Source of the DNA: Plasmopara viticola
Taxonomy: Eukaryota; Oomycota; Peronosporomycetes; Peronosporales; Peronosporaceae
Assembly: GCA_001695595.3 (NCBI GenBank)
Contig: MBPM02000004.1
Location: 1,426,001-1,490,000, forward strand
Length of the DNA: 64,000 bases
Reading direction: 5' to 3'
Below are positions 22,109-34,997 of the stretch, in pieces. Position numbers and translations under genes: made by a program. Position 1 is the stretch's first letter. Each line of letters opens with the position of its first letter. The notes below the pieces were generated by a model that saw only the letters and a program-made list of their open reading frames with translations, searched no databases and had not been told where the DNA came from.

Positions 22109-25100
22109 ATGACTACCAAGCGCACCGAAGTCCTCCTAGGAGATGGTAACTACTACCATTGGGAGTTCAACATGAGAATGGCCCTCGCAAGAAAAGGGCT
22201 GCTGGGACACATTATGGGCGCGAAGGGCGAGAGCGAAATAACGGAGACGTGGCTCGTGAATGACGCCAAGGCATTGGGTATAATTGCCCAGAGCGTCGAG
22301 ATACAACACCAGACCAAGATACGGTCTGCTACTCGTGCCTTGGAGGCATGGGGAACGCTTCGCGATTTCTACCATCGTTCCACTTTACACAACCGTGTCA
22401 CGATGACACGGCGCCTTCATGAGTTTAAGATGGAGAGTGGCACTCGCATGGTGGAACATCTGGACGCGTTCGATGAGCTGGTCGTGGGACTCCAGATGAC
22501 GGGAGAGCCGGTGGATGAATCAAGACAGCTAGTGGTGCTTCTGAGCAGCTTGCCGGCGGAATATGAAATAATATCTTCTATCGTGGAGAACGCCAAGGAC
22601 ATCACTCTGATCGAAGTCAAGGAGAAGCTGTTGAAGGAGTCAGACAAACTACAGAAGAAGGAAGCAAGTGAGAAAGCGTTTCGAGCCACAGACAATGATG
22701 GACGGATTAAGGGCAGACGAGGAAGTGGTCGCAAGATTTACGCACCACGCAAGGGCGGCGGTTTTCGGGGAAAATGCTTCAATTGTGACCAGACTGGTCA
22801 TATGAAGCGGGACTGCCCAGCTGCTGAGAACCGTTCCAGAAACCGTTATAGCGGTAATGATGCAGTGTTTGCTGTGGGGGATGAGAAATCAGTAAGCTGG
22901 CTGATCGACAGTGGTGCGACGTCACACATGACCCCTCACCGAAGTGACTTGATCGACTTCAAGCAACTTAAAGACGACATCAAGGTAACAATTGCAGATG
23001 GCAGAAAGTTACGCGTCGAAGGAGCTGGAACAGTGAAGCTTATCGGCTTAGATGGAAGACGCATATCGATGATGGAAGTGCTGCTTATCCCTGGACTTGA
23101 CAGACGTCTACTGTCGGTGGGAAAGCTTGCCGAACGTGGACTAAGTGTGGAGTTTCAGCGTGCTTCGTGCATCATTTGGGACAAGAACGAAGCTTTGGCA
23201 ACTGGGACAAGAAATGGGAAAGCTTACACACTGGATTGTCAGCAAGAGGAGGCACGATTGGTGCAATACTCGGGAGTTGATAGTCAGTGGGAGTTATGGC
23301 ACGCTCGCATGGGACATCCAAGTGAGGACGTTTTAGTGAAAACTATGCGATCCACAGAAGGTATTCCTGCGCTAAAACAAGGTATCAAGACCCTGTGTGG
23401 TGGATGCATGAAGGGCAAGCAGACGATCGAAGCCTTTCCAGGACGCTCCATGACAAAGACATCGCGTGTATTGGAGTTAGTTCACACAGACGTGATGGGA
23501 CCCATGAAGACACTTTCAAAAGGAGGTGCTAAATACATTTTGACGTTTGTGGATGATTATTCACGATATGTGGTGGCTTACTTTCTGGCAAAGAAGAGTG
23601 AAGTTGCCGATAAGATCACGATGTTTAAAGCACTGCATGAGAATCAGTGGGGAACCCGTATCAAGTGCCTGCGTTCGGACAACGGAACGGAGTTTGTCAA
23701 CAAGACAGTTACGAATTTATGTCAGCGGAACGGTATCATACATCAGCGTACAGTACCATACAGTCCCCAACAAAATGGTATTGCAGAACGAATGAACCGT
23801 ACGATAATGGAAAAGGCACGGAGCATGCTACACTACAAGTGTGTTCCGACATGTTGGTGGGCAGAGGCAGTAAGCACTGCGGTGTACCTGATCAACCGCT
23901 CTCCTAATACAATGCACCCAAATAACACCCCATATGAACTGGGATTTAAGATGAAGCCACGGATGGATCATCTTAGGGTGTTTGGGTCTCATGGATATGC
24001 TCACGTTGATCAAGTGAAGAGGACGAAGCTCGAAGCCAAAAGCTTCAAGTGCATGTTCCTTGGTTATGCCGAAGACACCAAGGGATACCGAGTTTACGAT
24101 TTGGAGAAAGACAAGATATCAGTATCACGGTCGGTGAAGCTGGACGAGCGTGAAGTGGGCGGCATTTATGAGACACACCCGCCCAAACAAATAAAAGTGA
24201 TACACGTTACCAAAGACAACGATGAAAGTGCTGTGTCCGGGCCGACGGAACACCAACAAGATCAAGATGAACTTATGGAGGGTGAAGGAGAAGATGAAAT
24301 TCAGATGCTCCAATGAATGAAGAGGAGTCCGACACAAATGAGTCAAGGATCGAGATGCTTCGATTACCGACCTCAGTACACTCTGATCTGACAGAGTACA
24401 GACCTCCTACACTGGATGCACAGGAAGATCGATTGGTATTTCGACCGCAAGTGGAACGTTCAAGGCGTACAAATGAACCAATGTTATTGCTGGAAAACGG
24501 ATCAGATGCCGATGAAAGTCTGGGAGGAAGCGAAGGACCACCATCTTCAAAGCGTGCAAGGATTGATGAAGACGGCCTGATAGCTGAAGCTATTCTCGCT
24601 TACGCTGTGAGTGTTGGTGAAGAATCAGACTTGCCTACCACGTATGCGCAGGCAATGTCTAGTGATGAGGCAGAACAGTGGCGACAAGCGATGGACGCCG
24701 AATTGCAGTCGCATCACAAAAACAAAGCATGGACACTCGTTCCACGAGAATCAATTGGACGTACGATTGGATGCCGCTGGGTCTTTGCTAAGAAGCGTGA
24801 CTAAAATGGATGTGTTGTGCGCTACAAAGCACGATTGGTGGCTAAAGGTTTCAAGCAGAAATACGGCGTGGATTTCTTCGAGACTTACTCTCCAGTGGCC
24901 AACATGAACTCAATTCGAGTTGTACTTGCAGTGTGTGCGGTATTAGGCTACAAAACGGAACAGCTGGACGTCGACACCGCCTTTCTCAACAGTGTACTGT
25001 CGGATCGTGTTCACATGGAAGTTCCAATTGGTATTAAGGGAGCTCAAGATTCTGCGTGTTAGCTGAACAAAGCTATATATGGTCTCAAGCAAGCTGCAAG

Positions 25101-26214
25101 CGCTTGGAACAAGACAATCGACCACGTCTTCAAGAAGAACGATTTTAAAAGTTGTGGAGCGGATCAATGCGTCTACGTGAAGAAAGTGGAAGAAGGTTTT
25201 GTGTACGTATGTCTTTATGTCGATGATATGATCATTGCAGCCAAGACGAGCGACGAGATTCTAGAGGTCAAGGGGATGCTTAAAAAAGTTTTCAAGATGA
25301 AGGATCTCGGTATGGCGAAGTTCATCTTGGGCATGGAGATCGACCACGACATGACAGCTTCCACACTAATGATCAAGCAAACACGCTACATTAGCGACGT
25401 GGCTGAGCGATTTGGGCAGAAAAACGCCAAGAACGTCGACAATCCGTGTACGTCCGGTCTCAAGCTGTCAACATCACAGTCACCAAGTACAGAAGCTGAG
25501 CGTTCAGAGATGCGGTCAAGACCATACCGCTCACTAATTGGATGTCTGCTATATGTTACAACTTGCACTCGGCCGGACGTCGCATACATCGTGACACAAC
25601 TGTCTCGATTTCTCGAAAAACCGGGGTTACCACATTGGAACGCCGCAATTCGTGTATTGCACTACTTAAATTCGACACGTCATCATGGGATCGTTTATCA
25701 AAGAGGGACGGGAAAGGTGATTGTTGAAGCTTTTTCGGATGCTGACTGGGGTAGCAACACCGATGACAGACGGTCTGTCTCAGGTGTGTTGATCAACATT
25801 GGTAAAGCTCCGGTTGTATTCAAGTCCAAGTATCAGAGAACAGTTGCACTAAGTTCCGCAGAAGCAGAGTATATGGCGCTCAGCTTGTGCACACAAGAAG
25901 TACTTTGGGCGCGCGCAATGCTCAAGGACATGGGTCAAGAACAAGTGGGAGGCACGCAAATATGGGAAGACAATCAAGGTGCGATAGCTTTGGCAAACAG
26001 CGCGGGCTACCACGCACGTACAAAGCACGTGGACATCAGACATCACTTTATTCGGGAGAACGTTCAGCATGGATTACTCAAGATTGGCTACATTGATACG
26101 AAGAGTCAGCTTGCAAATATGCTAACCAAGGCGCTTGGAACCAAGATGCTGAAGTATCTGCGCGAAGCCTCCGGAATCAAGACCAAGTCAGCAACAAAGG
26201 ACACACAGCATTAG
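22109..26214 (+). pseudogene. gag-pol polyprotein gene of element A, broken
   Basis: Copia order: Gag N-terminal part, CCHC knuckle CFNCDQTGHMKRDCP (about residues 222-236), aspartic protease WLIDSGATSHMT (about 266-277), integrase with HTDVMGP, RSDNGTEFVN and PYSPQQNGIAERMNRTI (about 458-565), reverse transcriptase with TAFLNS and YVDDMII, and RNase H with SDADWGSN and SSAEAEYMAL. The first frame ends at 24316 in the variable linker, where frame is lost. Two in-frame stops follow: TAA at 24802-24804 in place of a Gln codon, and TAG at 25060-25062, also where element B has Gln. The element could not make Pol unless these are bypassed. Confidence 0.9.
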
Positions 26215-26227
26215 CGGTGAGTGGGAG

Positions 26228-26373
26228 TGTTAACATTACACCGCTGAATGCATGTTGAACAGGTGGATGGCTTTACAGTAATTACAAGTACGTCACAATT
26301 AGTAATTACATATGGTAGCCATTCATTGGTCAGGATAAATTTATTCACTTCGGTTTTTACTTTCTTCTTAACA
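26228..26373 (+). repeat. 3' LTR of element A
   Basis: 146 bp, preceded by the purine-rich tract. AAATTTA here where the 5' LTR has AAATATA. Confidence 0.92.
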
Positions 26374-27009
26374 ACCCGACTTTATCCGGCAATAAGCAAA
26401 CCAATCCGAAATACTATAGCCAGTCCCATTGCTACACGAAATCATTGGAATTAATTTAATATTTTTGAAATTTGAGATTTAAGCAAAGACGTTTTGAATT
26501 TACATCAAAGTCAAGAATAATGGTTTCAGCCAGATCTGAGCCAACACTCACTTTTGGTGGGCTATGCACTGAGATATTGCAATCCTTTGAACCAACTGAG
26601 CTTCTGAGCATCCTTATCGACAAGCGTGCGAAACGGCAATAACATTTGACGAGAGCAAAAGAATGATGTATGGTGAAAAAAAGTGAGAATGTGTTATTGT
26701 ACTCCGAAAAGCTCAGAACAAGCTGCAGAATCTTCTTGGTCATTAGCTACGTACGCTAGCTTTTTTTCTAGCGTAAGGCTATCGAAAGGCTCACCACACC
26801 ACAAGCGAGCATTTTGGAGGAAGAAGTCACCTTTTGACACCACAAATAAATCGGCGACGCATGTACAAGCCCATGCATTGATGATATTTTCAGCCCGCGT
26901 TGTTGCCTGCGTACTTCATCATTCCTAAAGTGTCCCTTTCAGCTTCTAGTAAGCATTCCAATCGACTCAATCCGACTAAACTTTCAAGGCACGCAACAAG
27001 TCACATATC
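26374..27009. repeat. Tandem-unit spacer 4, right part
   Basis: Begins with the right target duplication ACCCG and continues the spacer to the start of copy 5, including the hairpin and the Inr-like motif. The TTCCTAAAGTGTCCC variant of the promoter region first appears here and recurs before copies 6, 7, 9 and 10. Confidence 0.8.
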
Positions 27010-28464
27010 ATGGTGCGGCGTGGTTTTGTTCCGTTTGTGGTGGTCTTCGCCACGCACATTTTTGACGTGTCGGGAGTCCAGACGGGATTGATTTCTGATG
27101 TAGTGGATTCTATCACGGGTGTGACACCGAAGCTGGTGTCGCCGCTGGTCAAGGTTGTGAGCAATTCGTATGACCCGCACCGCTACGTCATCGTCATGAA
27201 TGACGATACCAAGTCGGTCATTGATGGTGCTGCCAACACCAGTACCGCAATCTGGACGGAAGCTGAGCGAGTCGAAAACATTCGAAATATTGTGAGCGCT
27301 CTTAAGCAGCATGCACGTCAGACGCAAGGTCCAGTGACACAAGTCCTCGAGGCAGAGGGCTATCAGTTTCAAAGCAACTGGATAAGCAACACGATTGAAG
27401 TGGAAGATTGTCCTTTAAATCTTATTCAGCAGATATCCGGTCTGCTGTCGGTAAAGGAAATTGTCTATGACATCATCGTCAATCAGGATTCAACCAAGTG
27501 TGCGGCTGACTTAGCAAATGACACTGTTTCAGCTGAATGGGGTGTCACGAAAATCAACGCACCCAATGTGTGGTCTTCAAGCAACATTGGTCAAAATGTC
27601 GTCGTTGGAAACATCGATTCAGGGGTGCGCAGCAGTCATGAGAGTCTGGCAACCAATTGGGTCGGTTCGCACGGATGGTATGATCCGAGACGAAAGACGG
27701 CAACCCCTTTTGATGAAAGCGGCCACGGAACGCATACAATGGCCACGGCTGTAGGAGGCAAAGGAGTGGGGGTTGCACCTGGTGCCCAGTGGATGGCTTG
27801 CAAGGGTTGTGGAATGAGAAGTTGCTCGCTATCTCTTTTAACTGCTTGTGCGCAGTTCATGTTGTGTCCGACAGACGCGAACGGCAACAACTGTGACCCG
27901 GCCAAGGCTCCACATATTGTGAGCAATAGCTGGGGAGGCGGCCAAGATCCAACTTACTTCCAGTCCAGTCTAGATGCTTGGCATGCTGCTCGTATCATTC
28001 CAGTATTTTCAGCCGGTAATGCAGGCAGTGGGGGGTGTGGTTCAGTCGCATCTCCGAGTGATTCGCCTAAAGTTTTTGCGGTTGGAGCAACCGACAGAAA
28101 TGACGTCTTAGCCCCGTTTAGCAGTCTCGGCCCGGCTGTAAATGGTCGTGTAAAGCCCGATTTTGCTGGTCCTGGAGTAAACATTCGTTCGGCTTGGAAT
28201 GGCAACGATTCCGAGTACAGGAGAATTTCGGGAACGAGTATGGCTGCGCCTCATCTCGCTGGTACAATTGCGTTGGTCTTAAGTGCACGTCCTGGTTTGA
28301 GTTTCGACGCTGTCAAGACGGTACTGATAAATTCGACGGACCAGAACTTGCCAAAAGCTGCCTTGACATGTGGTGGGACACCAGACACGGTATTTCCAAA
28401 CAATCAATACGGTTACGGTCGCATTAATGCAGAAAAAATTGTAAACGCTGCTCTTGCGATCTGA
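27010..28464 (+). CDS. Secreted subtilisin-like serine protease, copy 5 (intact)
   Basis: 484 residues with signal peptide, prodomain and all four catalytic positions (Asp203, His239, Asn337, Ser410). It differs from copies 3 and 4 by LNLIQQ in the prodomain, STKCAADLAND at the prodomain/protease junction and KIVNAALAI at the C-terminus. The junction change adds a Cys near the expected maturation site. It shares LNLIQQ and the junction sequence with copy 6, so 5 and 6 form a sub-pair. It lies just downstream of element A, which may influence its transcription. Confidence 0.92.
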   Translation: MVRRGFVPFVVVFATHIFDVSGVQTGLISDVVDSITGVTPKLVSPLVKVVSNSYDPHRYVIVMNDDTKSVIDGAANTSTAIWTEAERVENIRNIVSALKQHARQTQGPVTQVLEAEGYQFQSNWISNTIEVEDCPLNLIQQISGLLSVKEIVYDIIVNQDSTKCAADLANDTVSAEWGVTKINAPNVWSSSNIGQNVVVGNIDSGVRSSHESLATNWVGSHGWYDPRRKTATPFDESGHGTHTMATAVGGKGVGVAPGAQWMACKGCGMRSCSLSLLTACAQFMLCPTDANGNNCDPAKAPHIVSNSWGGGQDPTYFQSSLDAWHAARIIPVFSAGNAGSGGCGSVASPSDSPKVFAVGATDRNDVLAPFSSLGPAVNGRVKPDFAGPGVNIRSAWNGNDSEYRRISGTSMAAPHLAGTIALVLSARPGLSFDAVKTVLINSTDQNLPKAALTCGGTPDTVFPNNQYGYGRINAEKIVNAALAI

Positions 28465-30360
28465 GAGATCTTTGGCTTCGTCATGTATGTATAGATATTG
28501 CGTTAGTTGATTAACCCGGTCATAATGTGTAGAATGCAATGTGCTGTTCTTATCTAAACAAAAAATGCAATGCAAGTATGAATGTTCTTCGCCTTGCTTT
28601 GGTTCTCTTAATTCGTCTTCATTAGATTCATTCGTTTTACCAACTCGTGGTGGCAATGAAAACAAAGCCAATTTGGATGAGGTTGAAGGCTGTAAAGAAC
28701 ACCTTCAAACAAGAAAAATCCTCTTAGATAAGAAATGCGGAGGCTTTATATCTCTTGCCGTTGAGACTTTATGCTTTGAAATTGAAGCAGATTGAATAAA
28801 AATGATATCAATTGTACCAAGGACGTATAGTGACAATGGCATATCACCATGCGATGCTTTAGAGTTATTAGCCAAAGACGTTTTCAGATCTTAGAAATAG
28901 GGGGGAATCCTGCGTGTAAGAGTAGTGCAAAGGATCGTTCTAGAATAATACTTGCGAGCGCAACAAAAAGTTCAAGAAATTCAAGGGTCAGCTCGAAAGA
29001 CAATCGTCTCACATATCGTATAGGAAGAGCAGCAGAAAATCAATGAAAAACTCGGAATTGTTGAATTTTTGTAGGCCGAAGCCGTCAACGAAGGCCAGAT
29101 TCGTTACCACTTACAAGTCAAGGAGCAAGTGAGAAATCCGATATTTTAGGAATGCAGTTGTTGAGTGTAGTTTGCTTGAATCAAGGAAGCTGTAGTTGAT
29201 ATATAACCGATCTTTGAAGTAGCGTCGTGGGAATTTTTTCACTTACGTTGCAGTTGATAACTGTCTTACTCGGCCAACATATGCTAGTACCGCTAAGTCC
29301 AAAGTCGGTCAATTTCTGGAGAAAGAGTGAGTAGACTTTGCGGGTCGATTGAAAGAGCAGCAGAAATTGAATGAAAACCTCGAAATTGTTTCGAGTCTCC
29401 GTTACGGCGTTTGGCGTTTAGTCATGTGTTTAAATTTTATTGGTTGTTTCCATCTTGATTGACATCAGAGTCTTGTGCCGATGACATTCTTGTTTAAATT
29501 CTTATATTTGCTGTTGCCTTGAGAAATAAGCTATGAATCATCGACTACATGGACGTTAAGATTGCTTATTTTGATGACTAGATATAAGGAAATGCTTTTT
29601 AAAAATACGAGCAGGCATGCGCTTTCGCTCTCTACTCACTAGGGCGAGGTCGTTGCTATTCTAGCTGATTAGATCGAAATGCTCAGTACCATCTATATAA
29701 ATAATGATGAACATTGTACGCACCACCCGACTTTATCCGGCAATAAGCAAACCAATCCGAAATACTATAGCCAGTCCCATTGCTACACAAAATCATTGGA
29801 ATTAATTTAATATTTTTGAAATTTGAGATTTAAGCAAAGACGTTTTGAATTTACATCAAAGTCAAGAATAATGGTTTCAGCCAGATCTGAGCCAACACTC
29901 ACTTTTGGTGGGCTATGCACTGAGATATTGCAATCCTTTGAACCAACTGAGCTTCTGAGCATCCTTATCAACAGGCGTGCGAAACGGCAATAACATTTGA
30001 CGAGAGCAAAAGAATGATGTATGGTGAAAAAAAGTGAGAATGTGTTATTGTACTCCGAAAAGCTCAGAACAAGCTGCAGAATCTTCTTGGTCATTAGCTA
30101 CGTACGCTAGCTTTTTTTCTAGCGTAAGGCTATCGAAAGGCTCACCACACCACAAGCGAGCATTTTGGAGGAAGAAGTCACCTTTTGACACCACAAACAA
30201 ATCGGCGACGCATGTAAAAGTCAATGCACTGATGATATTTTCAGCCCGCGTTTTTGCCTGCGTACTTCATCATTCCTAAAGTGTCCCTTTCAGCTTCTAG
30301 TAAGCATTCCAATCGACTCAATCCGATTAAACTTTCAAGGCACGCAACAAGTCACATATC
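28465..30360. repeat. Tandem-unit spacer 5
   Basis: Uninterrupted spacer of about 1.9 kb between copies 5 and 6, with the usual relic frames and the hairpin near 30104-30127. Confidence 0.8.
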
Positions 30361-30558
30361 ATGGTGCGGCGTGGTTTTGTTCCGTTTGTGGTGGTCTTCG
30401 CCACGCACATTTTTGACGTGTCGGGAGTCCAGACGGGATTGATTTCTGATGTAGTGGATTCTATCACGGGTGTGACACCAAAGCTGGTGTCGCCGCTGGT
30501 CAAGGTTGTGAGCAATTCGTATGACCCGCACCGCTACGTCATCGTCATGAATGACGAT

Positions 30559-30704
30559 TGTTGAGAAGAAAGTAAAAACCGAAGTGAATATATTTATCCT
30601 GACCAATGAACGGCTACCATATGTAATTACTAATTGTGACGTACTTGTAATTACTGTGAAGCCATCCACCTGTTCAACATGCATTCAGCGGTGTAATGTT
30701 AACA
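30559..30704 (-). repeat. 3' LTR of element B (element orientation)
   Basis: 146 bp; identical by eye to the other LTR of B. The neighbouring CTCCCACTCACC is the complement of the polypurine tract. Confidence 0.93.
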
Positions 30705-30717
30705 CTCCCACTCACCG

Positions 30718-33700
30718 CTAATGCTGTGTGTCCTTTGTTGCTGACTTGGTCTTGATTCCGGTGGCTTCGCGCAGATACTTAAGCATCTTGGTTCCAACTG
30801 CCTTCGTCAGCATATCTGCAAGCTGACTCTTCGTGTCGATATATTCGATCTTCAACAGTCCTTCTTGCACGTTCTCACGAATAAAGTGGTGCTCGATGTC
30901 CACATGCTTCGTCCTAGCATGGTATCCGGCGTTATTGGCTAACGCAATCGCACCCTGGTTGTCTTCCCAAACCTGTGTGCCTTCAACTTGCTCGTGACCC
31001 ATGTCCTTTAGCATTGCCCGCGTCCAAAGAACTTCTTGTGTGCATAAGCTGAGAGCCATATACTCAGCTTCCGCTGAGCTCAGCGCAACTGTCCGCTGGT
31101 ACTTCGACTTAAATACCACTGGTGCGCTTGCAATCATGACCATAATTCCCGAGACCGAGCGTCTGTCATCCGTGTTGCTGCCCCAATCTGCATCCGAGTA
31201 TGCCTTGACCGCAACGCTTCCAGTTCCTCGGTAGACGATACCGATTTGACGCGTGGTCTTCAGATACCGTACTACTCGAATTGCTGCGCTCCAATGTTGT
31301 AGTCCTGGGTTCTCCAGAAAACGTGATAGCTGCGTCACCACGTAAGCAATATCAGGCCGAGTGCATGTTGTTATGTACAGCAAGCATCCAATCAAAGAGC
31401 GATAAGGCTTTGATCGCATTGTCGACCGTCCCTCTTCCGTTGTGGGCGACTGCTTTGACGACAGCTTCAATCCTGATACGCAAGGGTTGTCAACACTTTT
31501 GGCATCTTGTTGACCGAATCGCTTGACCACGTCATCGATGTAGCGAGTCTGTTTGATCATCAAAATTCCAGCTGACCTGTCGTGATCAATTTCCATACCC
31601 AAAATAAATTCCGCCTGACCAAGCTCCTTCATCTTGAAAGCATTCTTGAGTACTCCCTTTACTTGATTTAATTCTTTGCTGCTTCTTGCTGTGATAATCA
31701 TGTCGTCCACATATAGTCCAACGTAAGCAAAACCTTCTTTAGTTCTCTTGACATAAACACGTTGATCTGCTCCGCAACTCTTAAAGCCATTCCTGATGAA
31801 GACACGATGTATTGTCTTGTTCCAGGCACTCGCTGCTTGCTTAAGTCCGTAAATAGCCTTGTTTAGTTGACATATGTTTCCTTGAGCATTGTCGACACCA
31901 AGCGGAACTTCCATAAAAACGTTGTCCGTCAACACGCTATTAAGAAAAGCCGTGTCGACGTCCAGCTGTTCCATTTGATAGCCACATTCAACACATACCG
32001 CGAGAATTATTCGGATCGAATTCATGTTGGCAACCGGGGAATATGTCTCGAAAAAGTCAACGCCATACTTCTGCTTGAAACCTTTCGCGACTAGTCGTGC
32101 CTTGTATCGCACGATAGCGCCATTCTGATCACGCTTTTTGGCAAATATCCATCGTGATCCAATTGTGCGTCCATCTCCCCTCGTGGCTGCAATGTCCACG
32201 TTTTATTCTCTTCGTGAGAGCGAAGCTCAGCATCCATTGCTTCACGCCAATTCATTGCATCGTCGCTTGCCATTGCTTGAGTATAAGTAGTCGGTGAGTC
32301 CATATCATCGTCAATATTCACAGCGTAGGCAAGAAAGGCTTCCGCAATTAGTCCATCTTCGTCAATCCTAGCACGCTTTGGAGTCGGTGGGCCCTCACTT
32401 CCTTCTGTTGACTCTCCACCATCGGAACCATTTCTTAGCATTAGCACTGGCTCACGTCTTACTCGTGTTCGCTCCAATTCAGGCCGAAACACCAAACGAT
32501 CTTCTTGTCGCACTTGGGAAGGTTGATGATACTCCGTTAGCTCAAGCCCGTTTCGTACAGGGCTCTCAGAAGGCATTAGCCGCTGTACAACTGCGCTTGG
32601 CGTACGATTTACATCCTCCATATTGACATCCTCGACTGTCTCTTCGACAGCTCCCATGGGATCGTCCGGAACTGACTGTCGATCCACTTGATGCTGAACA
32701 TTGACTTCATCACCATCCTTAACTACTTGAACAATTGTTTCCGGCTTAAGCTCTTGCGTGTCATAGATGCCGCCCACCTCACGCTCATCCAACTTTACAG
32801 AGCGGGTCACTTTAATCTTAGCATTCTCCAAGTCAAACACGCGATAGCCCTTGACATTCTCTGCATAGCCAAGAAACATACACTTAAAACTCTTGGGTTC
32901 CAGTTTAGTCCGTTTCACATCGTCAATATGAGCGTAGCCTTGCGAACCAAATACGCGCAGGTGATCCATTCGAGGCTTCATTTTGAAAACTAGCTCATAC
33001 GGCGTGGTGTCAGGATGGACCGCATTGCTGGAGCGATTAATTAAATAAACCGCTGTATTTACCGCTTCCGCCCACCATTCCGTCGATACGCTCTTGTAGT
33101 GTAACATGCTGCGGGCTTTCTCCATAATTGTCCTGTTCATACGCTCCGCTACTCCGTTCTGCTGCGGGCTGTATGGGACGGAGCGCTGGTGTACAATGCC
33201 GTTCTCTTGACATATTCCTGCCATTTTCTTGTTTACGAACTCGGTTCCGTTGTCGGATCGCAAGCATCTTAGTCGTGCACCCCACTGGTTTTCGTATAAT
33301 GTCAGAAACTCCTTGAACTTGCCAGCAACTTCAATCTTGCTCTTGATCAGAAAAATTGCAACATATCGTGAAAAGTCATCCACAAACGTGAGAATGTATT
33401 TGGCACCACCCTTCGAGATAGTTCGCATTGGCCCCATGACATCTGTGTGAACACGCTCCAACACACGTGTCGTCTTTGTCATTGAACGAGACGGAAACAC
33501 CGTAATCGTCTGCTTGCCCTTCAAACACCCGGCACACAATTTTTCCACACTTTGCTTGATAATTGGGATACCATTAGTCAATCGCTGTGTCCTGATCAGC
33601 GCATCCTTGCTGGGGTGCCCCATGCGTGCATGCCAAAGCTCCCACTGATTGTCAGCCCCAGTATATTCAACGAGACATGCTTCTTCTTGCTCACAGTCAA

Positions 33701-34809
33701 GAAAATACGACTTTCCAACTTTTGTGCCCGACGCAATTGCTTGCTTCTTGTTCCAAATGACACATGACGAACGCGAGAATTCCACACTCATGCCACGCTC
33801 TGCCAACTTGCCAACTGACAGCAACCTTCTGTCGAGTCCGGGAATGTGCAGAACTTCAACCATGCGAATCCTCATTCCGTTCAAACCAGTCAATTTTACC
33901 GTGCCGGCTCCTTTGACAAGCAACTTCTTCCCGTCTGCAATCGTAACTTCGATGCTAGCTTCTAGGCCCTTGTACTCGAACAAGTCCTTCCTGTGTGGGG
34001 TCATGTGGGAAGTTGCTCCACTATCAATCAGCCATCCTGATGACTTCCCTTTACCAACAGCAAAAACCGTGTCGTCGCTGTTGAATCTTTTACCGGCGGG
34101 GCAGTTCCGCTTCATGTGTCCAAACTGGTCACAGTTGAAGCACTTGCCCTTGAATCCGCCGTTGTTGCGTGGAGGACCACCCTTTCGCCCATTGTCCCGT
34201 CCACCTTTGAATCTTCTAGCATTTCCATTTCCATTTACGCGAAACGCTTTCTCTGTAGCTTCTTTCCTCTGCAGCTTCTCCGACTCTTTGAGCAGCTTCT
34301 CCTTGACTTCTATCAACGAAATGTCTCTTGCATTTTCCACAATTGACGAAATCAAGTCGTACCCGAAGGTAGACTGCTGAGAAGTACCACCAGCTGGCGT
34401 GACTCATCAATTTGCTCTCCCGTAGTCTGTAGTCCCACTACTAGCTCGTCAAAAGAGTCCAGATGCTCTGCCATGCTTGTTCCACTTTCCATCTTGAACT
34501 CATGTAGACGACGAGTCATCACAACACGATTGTGAAGAGTCGAGCGATTGTAGAAATCGCGGAGGGTTCCCCACGCCTCCATAGCACGCGTAGCCGACCG
34601 AATCTTGGTCTGGTGCTGGATCTCAACGCCTTGAGCAACGATACCTAGCGCCTTGGCATCATTAACCAGCCACGCCTCCGTGACGTCCTTCTCTTCCTTG
34701 ACGCCATGATGTGTCCCAGGAGACCCTTCCGCGCCAGGGTCATCCTCATGTTAAACTCCCAGTGGTAATAGTTACCACTTCCTAGGAGGATTTCGGTGCG
34801 CTTGTTCAT
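30718..34809 (-). pseudogene. gag-pol polyprotein gene of element B, three single-base deletions
   Basis: Reads from ATG at 34809 (MNKRTEILLGSG) down to a stop at 30718. Gag knuckle CFNCDQFGHMKRNCP, protease WLIDSGATSHMT, integrase HTDVMGPM / RSDNGTEFVN / PYSPQQNGVAERMNRTI, reverse transcriptase YVDDMII and RNase H SDADWGSN are all present. Compared with element D, single bases are missing near 34703-34706, 34361-34365 and 32171-32174; each shifts frame. Such damage is surprising beside identical LTRs and may partly be sequencing error. Confidence 0.9.
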
Positions 34810-34851
34810 ATTGGGCGAGAACGTTGCTTGAGCTTGTTGCGGCTGTTAACC

Positions 34852-34997
34852 TGTTGAGAAGAAAGTAAAAACCGAAGTGAATATATTTATCCTGACCAAT
34901 GAACGGCTACCATATGTAATTACTAATTGTGACGTACTTGTAATTACTGTGAAGCCATCCACCTGTTCAACATGCATTCAGCGGTGTAATGTTAACA
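34852..34997 (-). repeat. 5' LTR of element B (element orientation)
   Basis: 146 bp, followed in element orientation by GGTTAACAGCCGC at the primer-site position. Confidence 0.93.

Larger units (their letters stand above)
21915..26373 (+). mobile_element. Ty1/copia LTR retrotransposon A (family 1), complete but defective
   Basis: 4459 bp bounded by 146-bp LTRs (21915-22060 and 26228-26373) that begin TGTTAACA and end TTAACA, with a 5-bp target duplication ACCCG on each side (21910-21914, 26374-26378). By eye the LTRs differ at one site, so the insertion is fairly young. A purine-rich GTGAGTGGGAG just before the right LTR is the likely polypurine tract. GGTTAACAGCC follows the left LTR at the primer-site position. 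It is inserted in spacer 4 in the same orientation as the proteases. Confidence 0.93.
30559..34997 (-). mobile_element. Ty1/copia LTR retrotransposon B (family 1) inside copy 6
   Basis: 4439 bp in minus orientation, with 146-bp LTRs at 30559-30704 and 34852-34997 that look identical base for base. Target duplication ACGAT at 30554-30558 and 34998-35002. Identical LTRs imply a very recent insertion. It belongs to the same family as A and D. Confidence 0.95.

Noticed and set aside
22136..22375. Minus-strand frames across the copia gag-pol regions
   Set aside because: Antisense shadows of the gag-pol coding sequence.
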